This document shows positions 10,661 through 21,700 of a stretch of 64,000 nucleotides of DNA, piece by piece. The number at the start of each line of letters is the position of its first letter. Position 1 is the first letter of the stretch. Location of the stretch: NCBI GenBank assembly GCA_033239125.1, contig BSWB01000008.1, forward strand, positions 17,762,001 through 17,826,000. The letters are read 5' to 3'. This DNA comes from Fagopyrum homotropicum (lineage: Eukaryota > Streptophyta > Magnoliopsida > Caryophyllales > Polygonaceae). The position numbers were made by a program, and so were the translations under genes. The notes under the pieces are model-generated. The model was given only the letters and a program-made list of their open reading frames with translations. It made no database searches and was not told the origin of the DNA.

Positions 10661-12033
10661 TCAACCTGGAATCTGAGCAAAACCCTGTGAATATGCCTGA
10701 CCAGGGGCTCGCTGCTGCTGACCCCGGGCCTGATACTGAGACTGCCTTTGTCCTCCTCCTGAGGTACCAGCAGGCGAGGACCCCTGCTGTGATGTTACAT
10801 TGACCTGTCGGCAGAAGGTAGCTCTATCGCCCAGCTGGCCGCAAGTAAAACATGTAACTAGTGGCTTCCTACACTTCTGCTTAATGTGCCCATACTCCCC
10901 GCAGTTGTAGCATTGACGTCCCCTAGAAACAGTCGGCGGTACAACCTGGTAGCTAGAACGGCCCTGAGACTGACCACGCCCATGACCTGAACCTCTTACT
11001 CCTGTGCTGGCCGGTCCGGTCCTCTGTCTCTTGTCTGACCCTCCAGCCTGCATAGCTCTCTTAGGACCCAGTTGGTCCCTCTCATAGGCTGAAGCCCGAT
11101 CTTGGTAATCGGCTAAGGAGTCACAGCGAAACCCTGCTAGATAGGATCGTGTAGTCTCCCTCAGTCTCCGGGAGAACAGGTACACGTGCTGGTCCATAGG
11201 TGGTGCAGCAGGTTCTAGCAGTGACAGCTCCTCCCGGAACCTCCTGACCGTCTCAGCTATCGGAACATCCTCAAATCCTGCCTCCGGGAAGTCTTGCACT
11301 CGGTTTCTCCTCAGTGAAGTGGGACAAAAAGTCTCCCGCACAAGACTCAGCAACTGCTCAAATCGGGACACTCCACCCCGCATGGTCCTCCACCAGAACT
11401 GTGCTTGGTCTCTAAACAAGGTCTGAACCACCTCCACCTTACGACTCTTAGAACAGCGGATTGCCTCCAGTGCGGACTCCACATGGCTAATCCAATGCTC
11501 AACCTCAAGTCCAACATTCCCGTCGAATGTGGGAACTCGCTGATGGTTGAAAGTCTTCAACCATTCGTCCGGCCTCGGTACCCTCAATTCATCTCTCACT
11601 CGGTCATCCTCAAATACCCTCACTAGTGCAGCTACCACCGGTGGAACTACCACCTGAGTCACCCTCTGAGAGACCTCAGCCGACCTAGCTGGCACCGGCG
11701 GTGTTGGGGGTGGTGCTCCAGCCCTTTATGCCTCTTGCACCTGCTAGACATACGCTCGATACTCCAATGCTCCAATCGACACACGGCCATAATCAACAGG
11801 CCCCGCACTCCGTACTCCGGACCTAGCAGCGGTCACATCCCTAACCTCGGGAACAATGCTCTCAACTACCTCCTCAGCAGGAATGTCCGCAGCTGGCGGA
11901 TCTACAACGGGAGCATGTCCCCGACCTTGGCCCCTCTGAGGCCTACCCACATGTCCCGGTCTCGGGGCTCTTGGAGGAAGGGGAGGTCGGCCCTCTCCTC
12001 GTCCAACGTAATTGTCACTCTCGTACGTGCCAT
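10661..12033 (-). pseudogene. E1 gag
   Basis: Starts at the ATG at 12031-12033 (MARTRVTITL), the same opening as E3 gag. One frameshift near 11930 and stops around 11700-11745 break it; the long part is 10661-11695. It carries the retrotransposon gag region (WISHVESALEAIRCSKSR, FWWRTMRGG, YLFSRRLRETTRSYLAGFRC) and two CCHC knuckles: CYNCGEYGHIKQKC is intact, CFTCGQLGDRATFC has lost its His. It ends at TGA 10661-10663 in the same frame as protease. Confidence 0.88.
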
Positions 12034-12334
12034 CTGGTAGAGATGTGATCGATGTAAGACTACTTTAATTGCTAGTAAGGACAACTATCTTATTATACTA
12101 GGTCACTTCTAAAGGTCACAATGTAAATACTAAACACAAGTTATAACAAAAGTGCAATAAACTAAGACATCGAGTTCAGCGGAGGTAGTGGCGGCCCGTG
12201 CATTCTATCCCAACCATTTATGTTCATGGTTTTGAAAACAAAAATTCATTTACAAAGTTCGGAACCCTTGCGGTTTCAATTTATTTGTTTATTCGGCTTT
12301 TTTGAAGATAGCGAGTGTCGTTGTTGTCAACCTA
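12034..12334 (-). other. E1 untranslated leader
   Basis: Between the primer binding site and the gag start. No coding potential seen. Confidence 0.6.
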
Positions 12335-12348
12335 GGGCTCTGATACCA
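12335..12348 (-). other. E1 primer binding site
   Basis: On the minus strand it reads TGGTATCAGAGCCC, three bases after the 5' LTR end. This is complementary to the 3' end of plant initiator tRNA-Met, the usual primer for chromoviruses. Confidence 0.88.
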
Positions 12349-12351
12349 TAT

Positions 12352-14328
12352 TGTAACACCCCAATTTCTAGAGGACTCGGAATGCTACGAGTTGGGACCT
12401 CACAATGGGTCCCGGCCCTTAGTCTGTCAACAACTTCATCGGACCTTACAACACGGCACAAATAAAAAGGCAAAACACATAGTTTTATAGCATGAGCGGA
12501 AGAAAAGGGTACAAATCTGAAAACAATCCAGCCAAGTCTTAAAACCAAAGTAACAACATAAGTCTCAACAGTCGTGCAATAAAAAGATAACAGTCCCGTC
12601 CTATAATGCACGGAACCCCGGCTGCCCACTACCGCCGGATCACTCGATCGCCTCTCTAACCTACAAGGCATCTACAAGCGGTATAAAACTGTTAGCTAAC
12701 CATCTATGCATAAGTATAAAGGTAAAAGTACAAACACACAACATACACAATCAGCATGCAACACTCATTACTTTTGTTATCTTTAATTAGGTGATATGTC
12801 ATTACTAATGATACTTATTTTGTGACACGAGGGATTCCCAAACCTCGCCCCTAATCCCGTTTACCAACGAGGAATGGTGCTAATGCATCTGACCGTCTAC
12901 CTGCCTGGGCTGGTACAGGGAACCTCCTAGCTCTCGCAAGAACTAGGCAGTGATGTCACGACCCGTTATCATACACTTGGGTCAATTACGTAATATAATA
13001 AGGTCGGCCTAATCCGGTTTTGTTGTTTATCATAAATAACAAACACTACTCATACACATCACACTCATACAAGAAGTCAGCTAAGTAAGTCCGTAGACTT
13101 ACTAGTCTCCGAAGCGCACAAGATCACCTCACTCCGTAAGTTCTCTCGGGAAAACGTACAACGCCTGTTCAAGACAAGGCACACAATCAAACCACACTCT
13201 AATCCACTAAAAGTCTTTAGACTTCTAGGCTCAAACTCCTCAACCACCTAGTCCAAGAAGACTACACTCTTAGTCCATGATCTATCCAACTTTCAACATA
13301 ACGATATACGCAAGGTTGCTTCCACAAGCTCAAAAACGAACCCTCAACAACATACCACCACAATACACATGTAACTTACACTAGACCTCTAAGGTCCAAC
13401 CACTCTAAAGCATTCCAGTTCAACTACCCTAAGTCAGCCTAACATGCTTCTAAGTATAACGAATCTAAGGAATGAAAGAAGGAAAGGAAAGAACGAGATT
13501 CGGGACTCACTGGAGCCAAAACCGCCCCCGCGCCTGCCTGAGCCGCCCCTGCGCCTATCAACGTCCGCCCCTACGCCGATCTAGATCCACCCCTACGCCT
13601 GATAGAAGCCGCCCCTACGCCTCTGTGAATCCTCCCCTGCGCCTGCCTGTGCAAAAAGTCCGTCTGCTGAGTTCTTTGATTGTGCAGCCGGTCCTTTAAG
13701 TCTCCTTTGGTGCTATGAACGTCTTCCACTTCTCACACTTGGTCTTAGCCTCCCTCTAGAGTCTAGTTTCGTCATCAAACCAACAAAACAGCGATAGGTC
13801 GTTGAGCACAGATTCATGAATATCTTCCATTCAAGCCATGGAAAGGGAAGGAAGAAGAAGAAGAAGAAGAAGAAGAAGAAAGGAAGGAGCCTTACCCTCG
13901 TCCCGACACTACAGTCCCGGCCTCAAGAATGGTGGATCCAAGCTGGAGCACTCCAAGAGAAGAATGGAGGAGAAGGATGTAAGAGGAAGGTGCAAGAGGA
14001 TGAAGTTGGTAGGAGGAAAGAAAGTAACGTGAGTGGAAAAATGAGAGGAGGAGGAGGAGGGTTGGCTGCATAAAAGAGGAAGGATACTAGAGGTCTTCCG
14101 CCAACAACTCCCCATGGCATTAAAGAGAGGAGTTAAAAGGATCGGAAGGTGAACGGTTGCCCAAAACGCTGCTACCCCGCCCACGCGTGTCACCGCCCCT
14201 GCGGGAACCCTAGCCGCACCTGCGGCCTACTCGACTGCGTCGCCAAGGCCGCAAAGGTGTGAGCCCTTGCACCCAGCTTCTACCCTCCTCTAACCCTATC
14301 CAAGTGTAACGAAAACCCGGTCGTTACA
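12352..14328 (-). repeat. E1 5' LTR
   Basis: Partner of the LTR at 5038-7031. The outer end GTCGTTACA is followed by ggaac (14329-14333), the right copy of the target duplication. Confidence 0.9.
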
Positions 14329-14824
14329 GGAACATCAATTACGCGATCCACATAAGCCAACAAGAAAGGGTCGATGTTTTGGTAACCTCAATTGAACCCC
14401 CGAGCAATAAAATTATGGGGTCCATTCCCACTTGTCGTTCTAGACTCTTGCTCCTTTGTTGCATCCACAATATCATTTAGAACATCTTCTTTTTTCGGAA
14501 TAATCTCACTTGCACGGTCTGCCTCAGCATCCTTTTCCACGTCTTCTCCCACGACCGCGCCCAACTTGTAATGCCCTCTTGCTCAAGCTAGCTTCCATGT
14601 CTTTCGGGCATACTCAAATGATTAAGCGTCTCAAGTTGTAGAGTTCTTCGGTCTTTTTTTTTGTAAAATAACATTTGGCTCCTTCAACATCGAACACCTT
14701 GGGTTCCTCATGTTTTGGTAATAACGACCCATGTTTTCGATCTAGTCTTGACTGGATTTTCATTCCCTATGATCCTTGTGCTTTTGTGTACAAAGGATAT
14801 CTCCTAGAGAAATATCATTACTTC

Positions 14825-14908
14825 TGATTACAACATGCAAAATATTGAAGTTTTAATTATACAAATAAAAACAATAAATATAATACACAAGAGAATTTTG
14901 CTTACCTA
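14825..14908 (-). repeat. Duplicated intron sequence, copy 1
   Basis: About 84 bp nearly identical to 15373-15455. Both run from a GTAAGCAA splice donor on the minus strand to the same internal point, so an intron was copied within the transposase gene. Confidence 0.75.
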
Positions 14909-15372
14909 GAGAAATAGGTGTTGGTTGGAGTCCTTCATCTTCTTCGACATTCACCCGGTCCCACCTTATTTGCTTCCCAAATTTGTGTATCTCTTGCAAA
15001 GTAATCGGCCTACCAACTTGGATCACAGTTGCAAACTCGTGCACACAAGGAATTCATAAGTGTATATCCAATACCAATCGTGACATTCAGAATCGTATTG
15101 GTCCTCCAATGCTTTTTTGTGATTCTCAATGAGGTATTACATGCATGTGTTGGATAACTTGTACAAGACCCTCGCAAAAATTGGATTATCTTCTATTTTA
15201 AAATGTGAAGGTCACGTGTCTTCTCCATTAAACACGTGATTTTATGATTGTAATCTTCAAACATCAAGTCAATGTTTTGAACAACATTGTCAAATCCACC
15301 TTGCGATGACATCAAAGTATTCCGTAAATAATGAGTGTGCACTTTCAACCCTACTACATTATATCAATATTT

Positions 15373-15455
15373 GTGATTACGACATGCAAGATATTGAAGT
15401 TTTAATAATACAAATAAAACAATAAATATAATACACAAGAGAATATTGCTTACCT
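15373..15455 (-). repeat. Duplicated intron sequence, copy 2
   Basis: Shares 'acaataaatataatacaca' and 'atattgaagtttta' with copy 1. It differs by a few substitutions and single-base gaps. Confidence 0.75.
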
Positions 15456-16732
15456 ATTTGTCGTCTTTGTTCCAAAGTGATGATATTTATTCGTCCATGC
15501 TCGAACAAGACATTCCTTGAACATTTTTAACCAAGTATTCTCAAGATAGGTCATTAGGTTCCACTTATTACCCCATTTCAATTTCATCTTGTGAAGTCTC
15601 TACTCATAAGTTCTGCTAGAGTGTGAAGAGAACAAACTCATACAATCTTGTTTGAACTTATTTTGTTGTGCAACCGAACGTGTCTTGTACCGTCCATTTT
15701 CTTCAATGTTTCGTATCAAGTGAACGTTGCAAATTATATGCTTCGTATTGGGGAAGACATTTTTGATGGCATTGATGAGGGCTAGTTCCCGATCCGCTGC
15801 AATCACGTCTAGTAGTCGATCCCCATATAATATCCTAACACGCTCCAATGTCCACTCATAGTGATCCGTAGTTTCCCTCGACATGAATACAAATGCGACG
15901 GCAAGTGTTTTTTTTTTGTTTTAGTGAATTCAATCACTTCCAACGACAGCATTCCGTACCTAATATCATATAAAAAAATTGAATCAAATAAAAAAATTAC
16001 AGACATTGACATTAATGATTGTGCAATAATGCACTAGCCGTATTGTCTTGTAGGTTGTGTCCATCACGAGGACATATGGAAAACATGTTCAATCAATGTC
16101 TTGACATATGGTGACTCAAGATAAGATCACTAATGATGTTTGTCCCGAGAAGATTCCTATAATCCGTGTAATATTTGTGCTCACACAAAAAATGTAATGT
16201 TTGTTGTGTTATCGTCCTCCTGTTTCTATCTTTGATCTTCAACTTATACCGAGTGTTGTAATTTTTTGTGTAAATGTGACATTTGTGGGATATTCCTTTC
16301 GAAGCATATCCAAAATTTTTACCGGCTTAACGCCGAAAGCGGAACTGGATCTCACATTTTGCATTTGTTCGCTCGTAAGCCGACCAGAAAATGAATAGCC
16401 TGCTAGTGATGGTAGAATATCATGGTTATGACTACCGTGAACCACGGTAATCTTCCACTTAGTCATCGCAACTTCATTGCTCCTTTGTACTTTATCCCCC
16501 ACTATCTTATTTACAATCCCGCTTCTTTGACTTCGAGCTACACCTTTTCAAAGGACCAACATAATCATTCTTCGCACAAGAGAATGTTTTTTCTATCATG
16601 AATTTAACCTCAACAAGACTTACTTGATGGAATGCAATGCGCTAGAGATTTTTTTTCCCAAAAAAAATCTCAGGCGAACGCGCAATGTGTCCGGGACGTG
16701 CCTACTTGAGCCCAAAATTAAAAAGTAAATGT

Positions 16733-16863
16733 TACTGTGCATGCACCCCGTCCGGGCGCATACGGATTGTGCGTGCGCCGCAATTGTGCGCTTCCTAAGG
16801 CGCACACTATGAAGTTGGCGCATGCGCATCCTGTATGCGTCTGGACGGGGTGCATGCACAGTA
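16733..16863. repeat. Long GC-rich hairpin (31-bp arms)
   Basis: Arms 16733-16763 and 16833-16863 pair at 29 of 31 positions (arm core GCATGCACCCCGTCC). Inside is a smaller stem, GTGCGC(C)TT...AAGGCGCAC. Outside, weaker pairing (acttgag/ctcaagt) extends the fold to roughly 16700-16905. It may be a foldback MITE or the subterminal part of the MULE. No target duplication was recognised. Confidence 0.75.
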
Positions 16864-16905
16864 CGTGTGGACTCAAGTTGTCCGCCCAAATAGTGACCCT
16901 ATCAT

Positions 16906-18222
16906 GCAAAATTTCTCGCATTAAAGCGATCAGAATTCGAACACGCCGCGTTTTACTGGGAAGGATCGAACCATGGAACGAATCTACAAGGCTATCACCT
17001 TCTTTGGGCAGACATTCTAACATTTTTACAATTAGAGTTCCTTGCGCCCTTACGCCTAAGAAATAGGCCTAAGTGGCTTTCAACCATTTAGATGTTAAGG
17101 TCATAGGACATGATAAGAGCAATGTTCAGGTATAGAACGCTTCTTCACGTATGGAGTGTTGTGTTGCAATACAGGCACGTGGCCATTTTTTTGTTTCATG
17201 ACAATCACTTTCTAGTTCAAAATATTTGTACAATTCGTGCAATTTCTTGTTCAATTAGTTAAAAATTTTAGTACTAACAGTTCATACATTTTTATATAAA
17301 AAATACAAAGTTCAAAATAAAGCATGAACTTATAATATAAAATATTTGAACTAATAAAACACTTTATATGAACTATTATTATAAAATTTTAAACTAAAAA
17401 ATATTATAGTAATATTTGTGTTCCAAAAACATTACTTGAGAATAGTGTAAAAAAATACATGAATTAATAGCTTAAATATGTGAACTAAATTAACAAAAAT
17501 GCTCTACTAACAATTTGAAATTTTGAAAATTTTGAATTAAAACCGTAACAACTATTTTTTTAGAAAAAATATGTTGTTTTTAAAAAAATATAATTTCTTT
17601 TTCTTAGATTACCATCTTAGTTCAAATTTTGTGTACTAATAGCTTATTTTAGCTTCATTTTCAAAACATTTGAACGTTTAATTCACGCATCTCCGTACCC
17701 TGTTTGACTTAAACATGATAATTTATTAGTTGGGAAACAGAGTGAAATGAGATTATACGAGACATAAAATCAAAAATACTTTCGTTAAACAAAAAATTGG
17801 ACTTATAGAAGCAAATCTAGCAATAGAAGCATGAGTAATTTCACCAATGGGAAGTTGAATCGTGCAATTAGAGACATTAATAATATTAGAAAGGAGATGT
17901 TGAAGGAATATCTAAAGTGGAGAAATATTACATGACATTGTATCATATAAGGTTTTGAAAATTTCATCCCATTGGTTTTTCGTGACGGTATGTTTAAGGA
18001 GACAATGGTGCAAAGTGAAAAGAATAGAAGTTGACACGGTGGAAAGGGTGTGAGACGGAGGCAAAAGAGGAGTGAATTATGGCGACGTAATCGAACAGAT
18101 CCCCCGAGCTATTGCATCTTATACTGGTAGTTCCCGTTTGAAAATCCTTCACAGAAAATTCAAAAGGGTAAAATTTGATTATTATCTTTAGTAAATTTTC
18201 TAACGGGTACAAGGTTTTTCTT
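16906..18222. other. AT-rich non-coding stretch
   Basis: No protein, RNA gene or repeat boundary recognised. Confidence 0.5.
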
Positions 18223-18239
18223 TATATATATATATATAT
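18222..18239. repeat. (TA)n microsatellite
   Basis: About nine TA units. Confidence 0.8.
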
Positions 18240-18870
18240 TAGGTGCTATGAGGTTGTGGCGGCCGGAGGATTTTAAAGGGGGGGCGAAAATTTATTTTCG
18301 ATAAAAATATCTATGAAAATAAAATAGTGATAAAAACAAATTCAATATTTCATCTACTTACAATAAACAAAAATACAAAAATTTTTTTTAAAAACAACGC
18401 ACTTAAAGGCGCGGTCCATTTTTAAAAAATGGCTGCCCTAGAGGCGCGGTTATAGACCGCGCCTCTTCAGTTTTTTTTCCTTTCAAAAACGTTACACTAT
18501 AGCCACGGTCTAGGACCACAACTTTATTTGTGTTTTTATTATCTTTATTTCGGGTATTAAAACGATGTCCTCGACAACGCGTTTAACAAATAAGAGTGCG
18601 GCTAAGACCGCGCTTCTACTCCAAACAACAAATCTCGTGCATGTTGGAGAATTATTTCACTCCGAGCCTAAAACGGAAAATTCTTTTGAAATTTCGTTCA
18701 CTTCGACGAAAGATCCAAAAAACAATTAAATATAACACAAGAATAGTGATATTTAAAAAAAATAATTAATCGTAGAAAACAATTTTATAAACAAGAGAAG
18801 CCAAACTCATTTTGAAACGATTTTTTATTTTTTTTGGAGGGTGGGGCAGCTCCCTCAAGGGCCGCCCTGT
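18240..18870. repeat. Transposon-like remnant with repeated GGCGCGGT / ACCGCGCC motifs
   Basis: GC-rich motifs ggcgcggt and accgcgcc recur in opposite orientations in an AT-rich background. One pair forms the stem GAGGCGCGGT-tata-GACCGCGCCTC at about 18440-18464. Further partial copies (ccacggtctaggacc, gctaagaccgcgc) follow up to 18620. The segment ends with ggcagctccctcaagggccgccct near 18845. The class is not recognised. Confidence 0.4.
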
Positions 18871-19026
18871 TATGAGGGTATTGAAAGGTGTAAAGGCTTT
18901 TTGGTGGTGGGTAAGGTGGTACGGCCAAGACCAGTAGAGGGTATACATGAGTAATTTCTGGCAATAACTGAATAAAGATGACCCTTATTTGAAATAGACG
19001 AGAGTATACCTAAGTTGCGGGTCGTA

Positions 19027-19287
19027 TCAGCAGAAGCCCCCATATACATGCACCATGGCATCCAGCGGGCTAAGCATCAAAGTGGAGAACGCATGCCCCA
19101 ACCGATTGGTTCGACGGATGCGGGCATGTAGGAGCCGAAAATCCCACAACATGGGATGATCCTCCATAGGTTTAGGCGGTAATGATTCGCGCGGGATCCA
19201 TCCATATGGACGGCGAAAGACGAACGCGGGCTGCTGAAATCCCCCACGTCCACCAACCTCTGAAAAGTGTGGAATGACTCGTTTCAT
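19027..19287 (-). CDS. Unidentified 86-codon ORF
   Basis: Open from ATG 19287 to a stop at 19027; begins MKRVIPHFSEVGGRGG and is rich in Arg, Pro and Gly. GC content is higher than in its surroundings, which is why it stands out. No domain recognised, no partner exons found. It may be an exon of a captured gene or chance. Confidence 0.2.
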   Translation of the reverse strand: MKRVIPHFSEVGGRGGFQQPAFVFRRPYGWIPRESLPPKPMEDHPMLWDFRLLHARIRRTNRLGHAFSTLMLSPLDAMVHVYGGFC

Positions 19288-21697
19288 TGGTTAATCGACG
19301 TCGATCGTGCATGAGTACTAGAACTTTCAATAAACAACACTTCTGAAACACATTTGTTCACCAAACAACACGAACAACTAAATACATTATTGATTCAAAT
19401 TCTCATGTCTCTAGTTTCACTGAAACCATAGTACGTCACCTGATTGGCTCATTTATTAGTTAATAAAAACAAAAATCAAGTAACAATTGGTGCAAAAGGA
19501 AGTTAATACCTCAAATTACAGTCAAATCAAGCAACTAACACAAACAATAAGCATTATAACCAACACCAAAGACGAAACTCACATATTTACACTACATCAC
19601 ATCATTTTCAAATTCATACTCAGAACTCCAAAACAATTTCATCAAATCTTCAGTAACATGCAAATTATACTCAAAAGCAAGCAACAAACATGAACAAGAA
19701 GTCAAGAACAACACAGTCTTGCATGACAGGAAATGGATGGTTACAAGGCCGTGAAGGAAACAAGTACAGCCAACACCCTGATGCACATCTCAACCAGCAA
19801 ATGTTCTTTAATCCAAAAAACAATCTTTTCTTAGACTGTAATATACTTGACTCCCAGTGTTGCAGATAAAACAGAGCACCAAAATGGATCCAAAATACTT
19901 GGAAGAACAGAAAATGCATAACACGTCAAGGAAAGCAAACATTCCAAAATTACAAAAGTAAACATCGGAATAACAATACTAAATTCAAGAAAAAGAACTT
20001 TTTAGGTAAAATCTACTTCTGAGAAGAACGGGATCAAGCAATCTTCTGCTTCATCGCCTCAGCTCAAACTCCACTTTGGATACCATGAACAAAATTCAAA
20101 ACCACAGAAAATAAAATATAGGAAAACAGAATTCTCACCGGTTTGAGCTCAGACGACGAAACCATGAGATCGAGATTCAGGGTACACAGTATATATGCAA
20201 GGGATGGTTAAGTTAAGGTTGCCCTAAGCTATATCAACCCAAAAGAACATGCACTAGTTGTTGTGTGTTAGCCCCCTTTGAGCAAGAATGAACCAGAAGA
20301 AGCAATCACACAGTCTGGTTGTATCATGCTTGTGTCTGCGAACTTGACCTAATAAATATTTTATCCAGGGCCCTGCAAGAAGAAAAGGCTGCTATTTTTA
20401 ACGCTTCTGGACTACAATGTGACTGCCCGGATAAGTGATTACTTGGATGCCTTAAACTGTTATGAGCTGAGATTTCATGAGAGATTTAACAAATCGTTGT
20501 TCATCAGAAAGAAAACATGCAAGTAAATGTTGATCACCCCGTTGTAAGACAGGGAAGACTAAGACAGGGAAGACGGGTTGACAGATCCTTTTGATCACAG
20601 ACCAGACACGACAACTGTATTAGTACATCAAGGAAATATAACTGAAGATGAAAAGGGTATGACCACTTCAATCAGGAAGACAATACTAATGAAAATTTCC
20701 AACTCATTCTCTGATTGCAAACATGATTTTTAGGCTATGTATGCCCCCATACTCTAGGTAGTTAAGAGAGATAACACGAACAAGGTAGCACCTGGGAACA
20801 ACAGATTTACCTTCGATCATTCCACATAGGGCGTTGAATGAATGAATAGTAATTGTTTTAGGTCTGAGGATTCCTGACATACAAATGAGCAAGTTTTGGA
20901 TGGCTCATCTGACTAGTATATCATTTCACCTTTGATTCTGCCTTCCAGGACTATTTTTACCTCAAGATATTGACAATGATTAATAATTTGAAAAAACATT
21001 ACAAAACATGCAAAGTTTGCTTCCCCTAGGAACAGGAAAGCTTGCAAATCAGTGTGAAGATTGAAACAGAGCACGGTGAACACTTCGGCGGCGCGAATAA
21101 ATGTTTTGCTGCTTTCTTAATTCTTACAGTGATTGTTAAAAGGCCAAAATTTTGTGAAACATTGGGTGAGCAGAAACTGAAGCAACTGATGTTAACTATG
21201 GAAAGAGCAAGCCACGAGACCAGCAGCACATTATTGGGGCTAATGGAAAAATTACAAGAGTAATAAGGAATCTGAAGATGGAAAGAGAGTGCAGTATAAA
21301 GAAAGGAGCTTATGTCGTGTAGGAAAAAAATAAATAAGCACAAGAAAACACATATTGTAGCTCAAATGCACTTAATAAGCATCTCAACCCTGAGAAAAAA
21401 TGATCAACGCGATATTGTGATGTAACTCGCCAATATAGCATGAACACTACACAGTAGACAACTGATAAAAACATATACTCTAAAAAGAAAAGGATCATTC
21501 AAAAAAACTACAGCAAGCATGACACAACACAGTTTCTAAACCTTAGATTCTTGTATGCACACTTCGAAGAACCACACATTGCCAGTGTTCATTCCTGGAC
21601 ATCATCTAATAACAAAGAATAGCTTTTTTAAGTAAAATTGTTTAATTCTGATGGAAAGGTAATGATGCTATAATTTTATAATTCCCTCCTTAATCTC
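19288..21697. other. Non-coding stretch with no recognised gene
   Basis: AT-rich. A short minus-strand start, MVSSSELKP followed by a GTGAGAA splice-donor-like sequence, is visible at about 20137-20164 without a matching downstream exon. A 73-codon plus ORF at 21042-21263 (starts MQISVKIETEHGEHFGG) has no recognised homology. Neither is called as a gene. Confidence 0.35.
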
Positions 21698-21700
21698 TAA

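Larger units (their letters stand above)
5038..14328 (-). mobile_element. E1: Ty3/gypsy Tekay-type chromovirus, complete structure, decayed coding
   Basis: Two LTRs of about 2 kb (5038-7031 and 12352-14328), with TG..CA ends in element orientation, and a 5-bp target duplication. A primer binding site, gag, protease, reverse transcriptase, RNase H, integrase and chromodomain lie in order on the minus strand. The order PR-RT-RH-INT-chromodomain and the sequence type fit the Tekay/Del lineage of chromoviruses. Several stops and frameshifts and visibly divergent LTRs point to an old insertion. It lies inside the OTU part of the MULE. Confidence 0.92.
1989..16650. mobile_element. Decayed MULE with PMD gene plus transposase-OTU gene (interrupted by E1)
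   Basis: Two convergent pseudogenes share this block: PMD on plus (to about 4099) and transposase-OTU on minus (16650 to 14334, continuing 5037 to 4530 once E1 is removed). Plant mobile domains and MULE-type transposases are known to travel together in plants. Tail-to-tail placement with only about 430 bp between the 3' ends suggests a single transposon. I could not identify terminal inverted repeats, so both outer ends are those of the recognisable coding parts, not of the element. Confidence 0.6.
14334..16650 (-). pseudogene. MULE (MuDR/FAR1-type) transposase, degenerate, N-terminal to OTU
   Basis: Blocks on the minus strand in order: a zinc-finger-like N-terminus with KWKITVVHGSHNHD (about 16410-16450) and GRLTSEQMQNV; the first catalytic Asp in VLVMDTTYKTIR (Asp 16059-16061); the second in AADRELALINAIKNVFPN (about 15740-15800), followed by HIICNVHLIRNIEENG; then a SWIM-like end, IPCVHEFATVIQVGRPI (about 14990-15050). 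These match the MULE/FAR1 transposase layout. Introns with GTAAGCAA donors are visible. The frame past 14430 (FLLAYVDRVIDVP) leads into the OTU motif across E1, so transposase and OTU were probably one gene or adjacent exons. Many stops; inactive. Confidence 0.8.

Noticed and set aside
21042..21263. 73-codon plus ORF as a gene
   Set aside because: No domain, no exon partners, no compositional contrast with the surrounding non-coding sequence.
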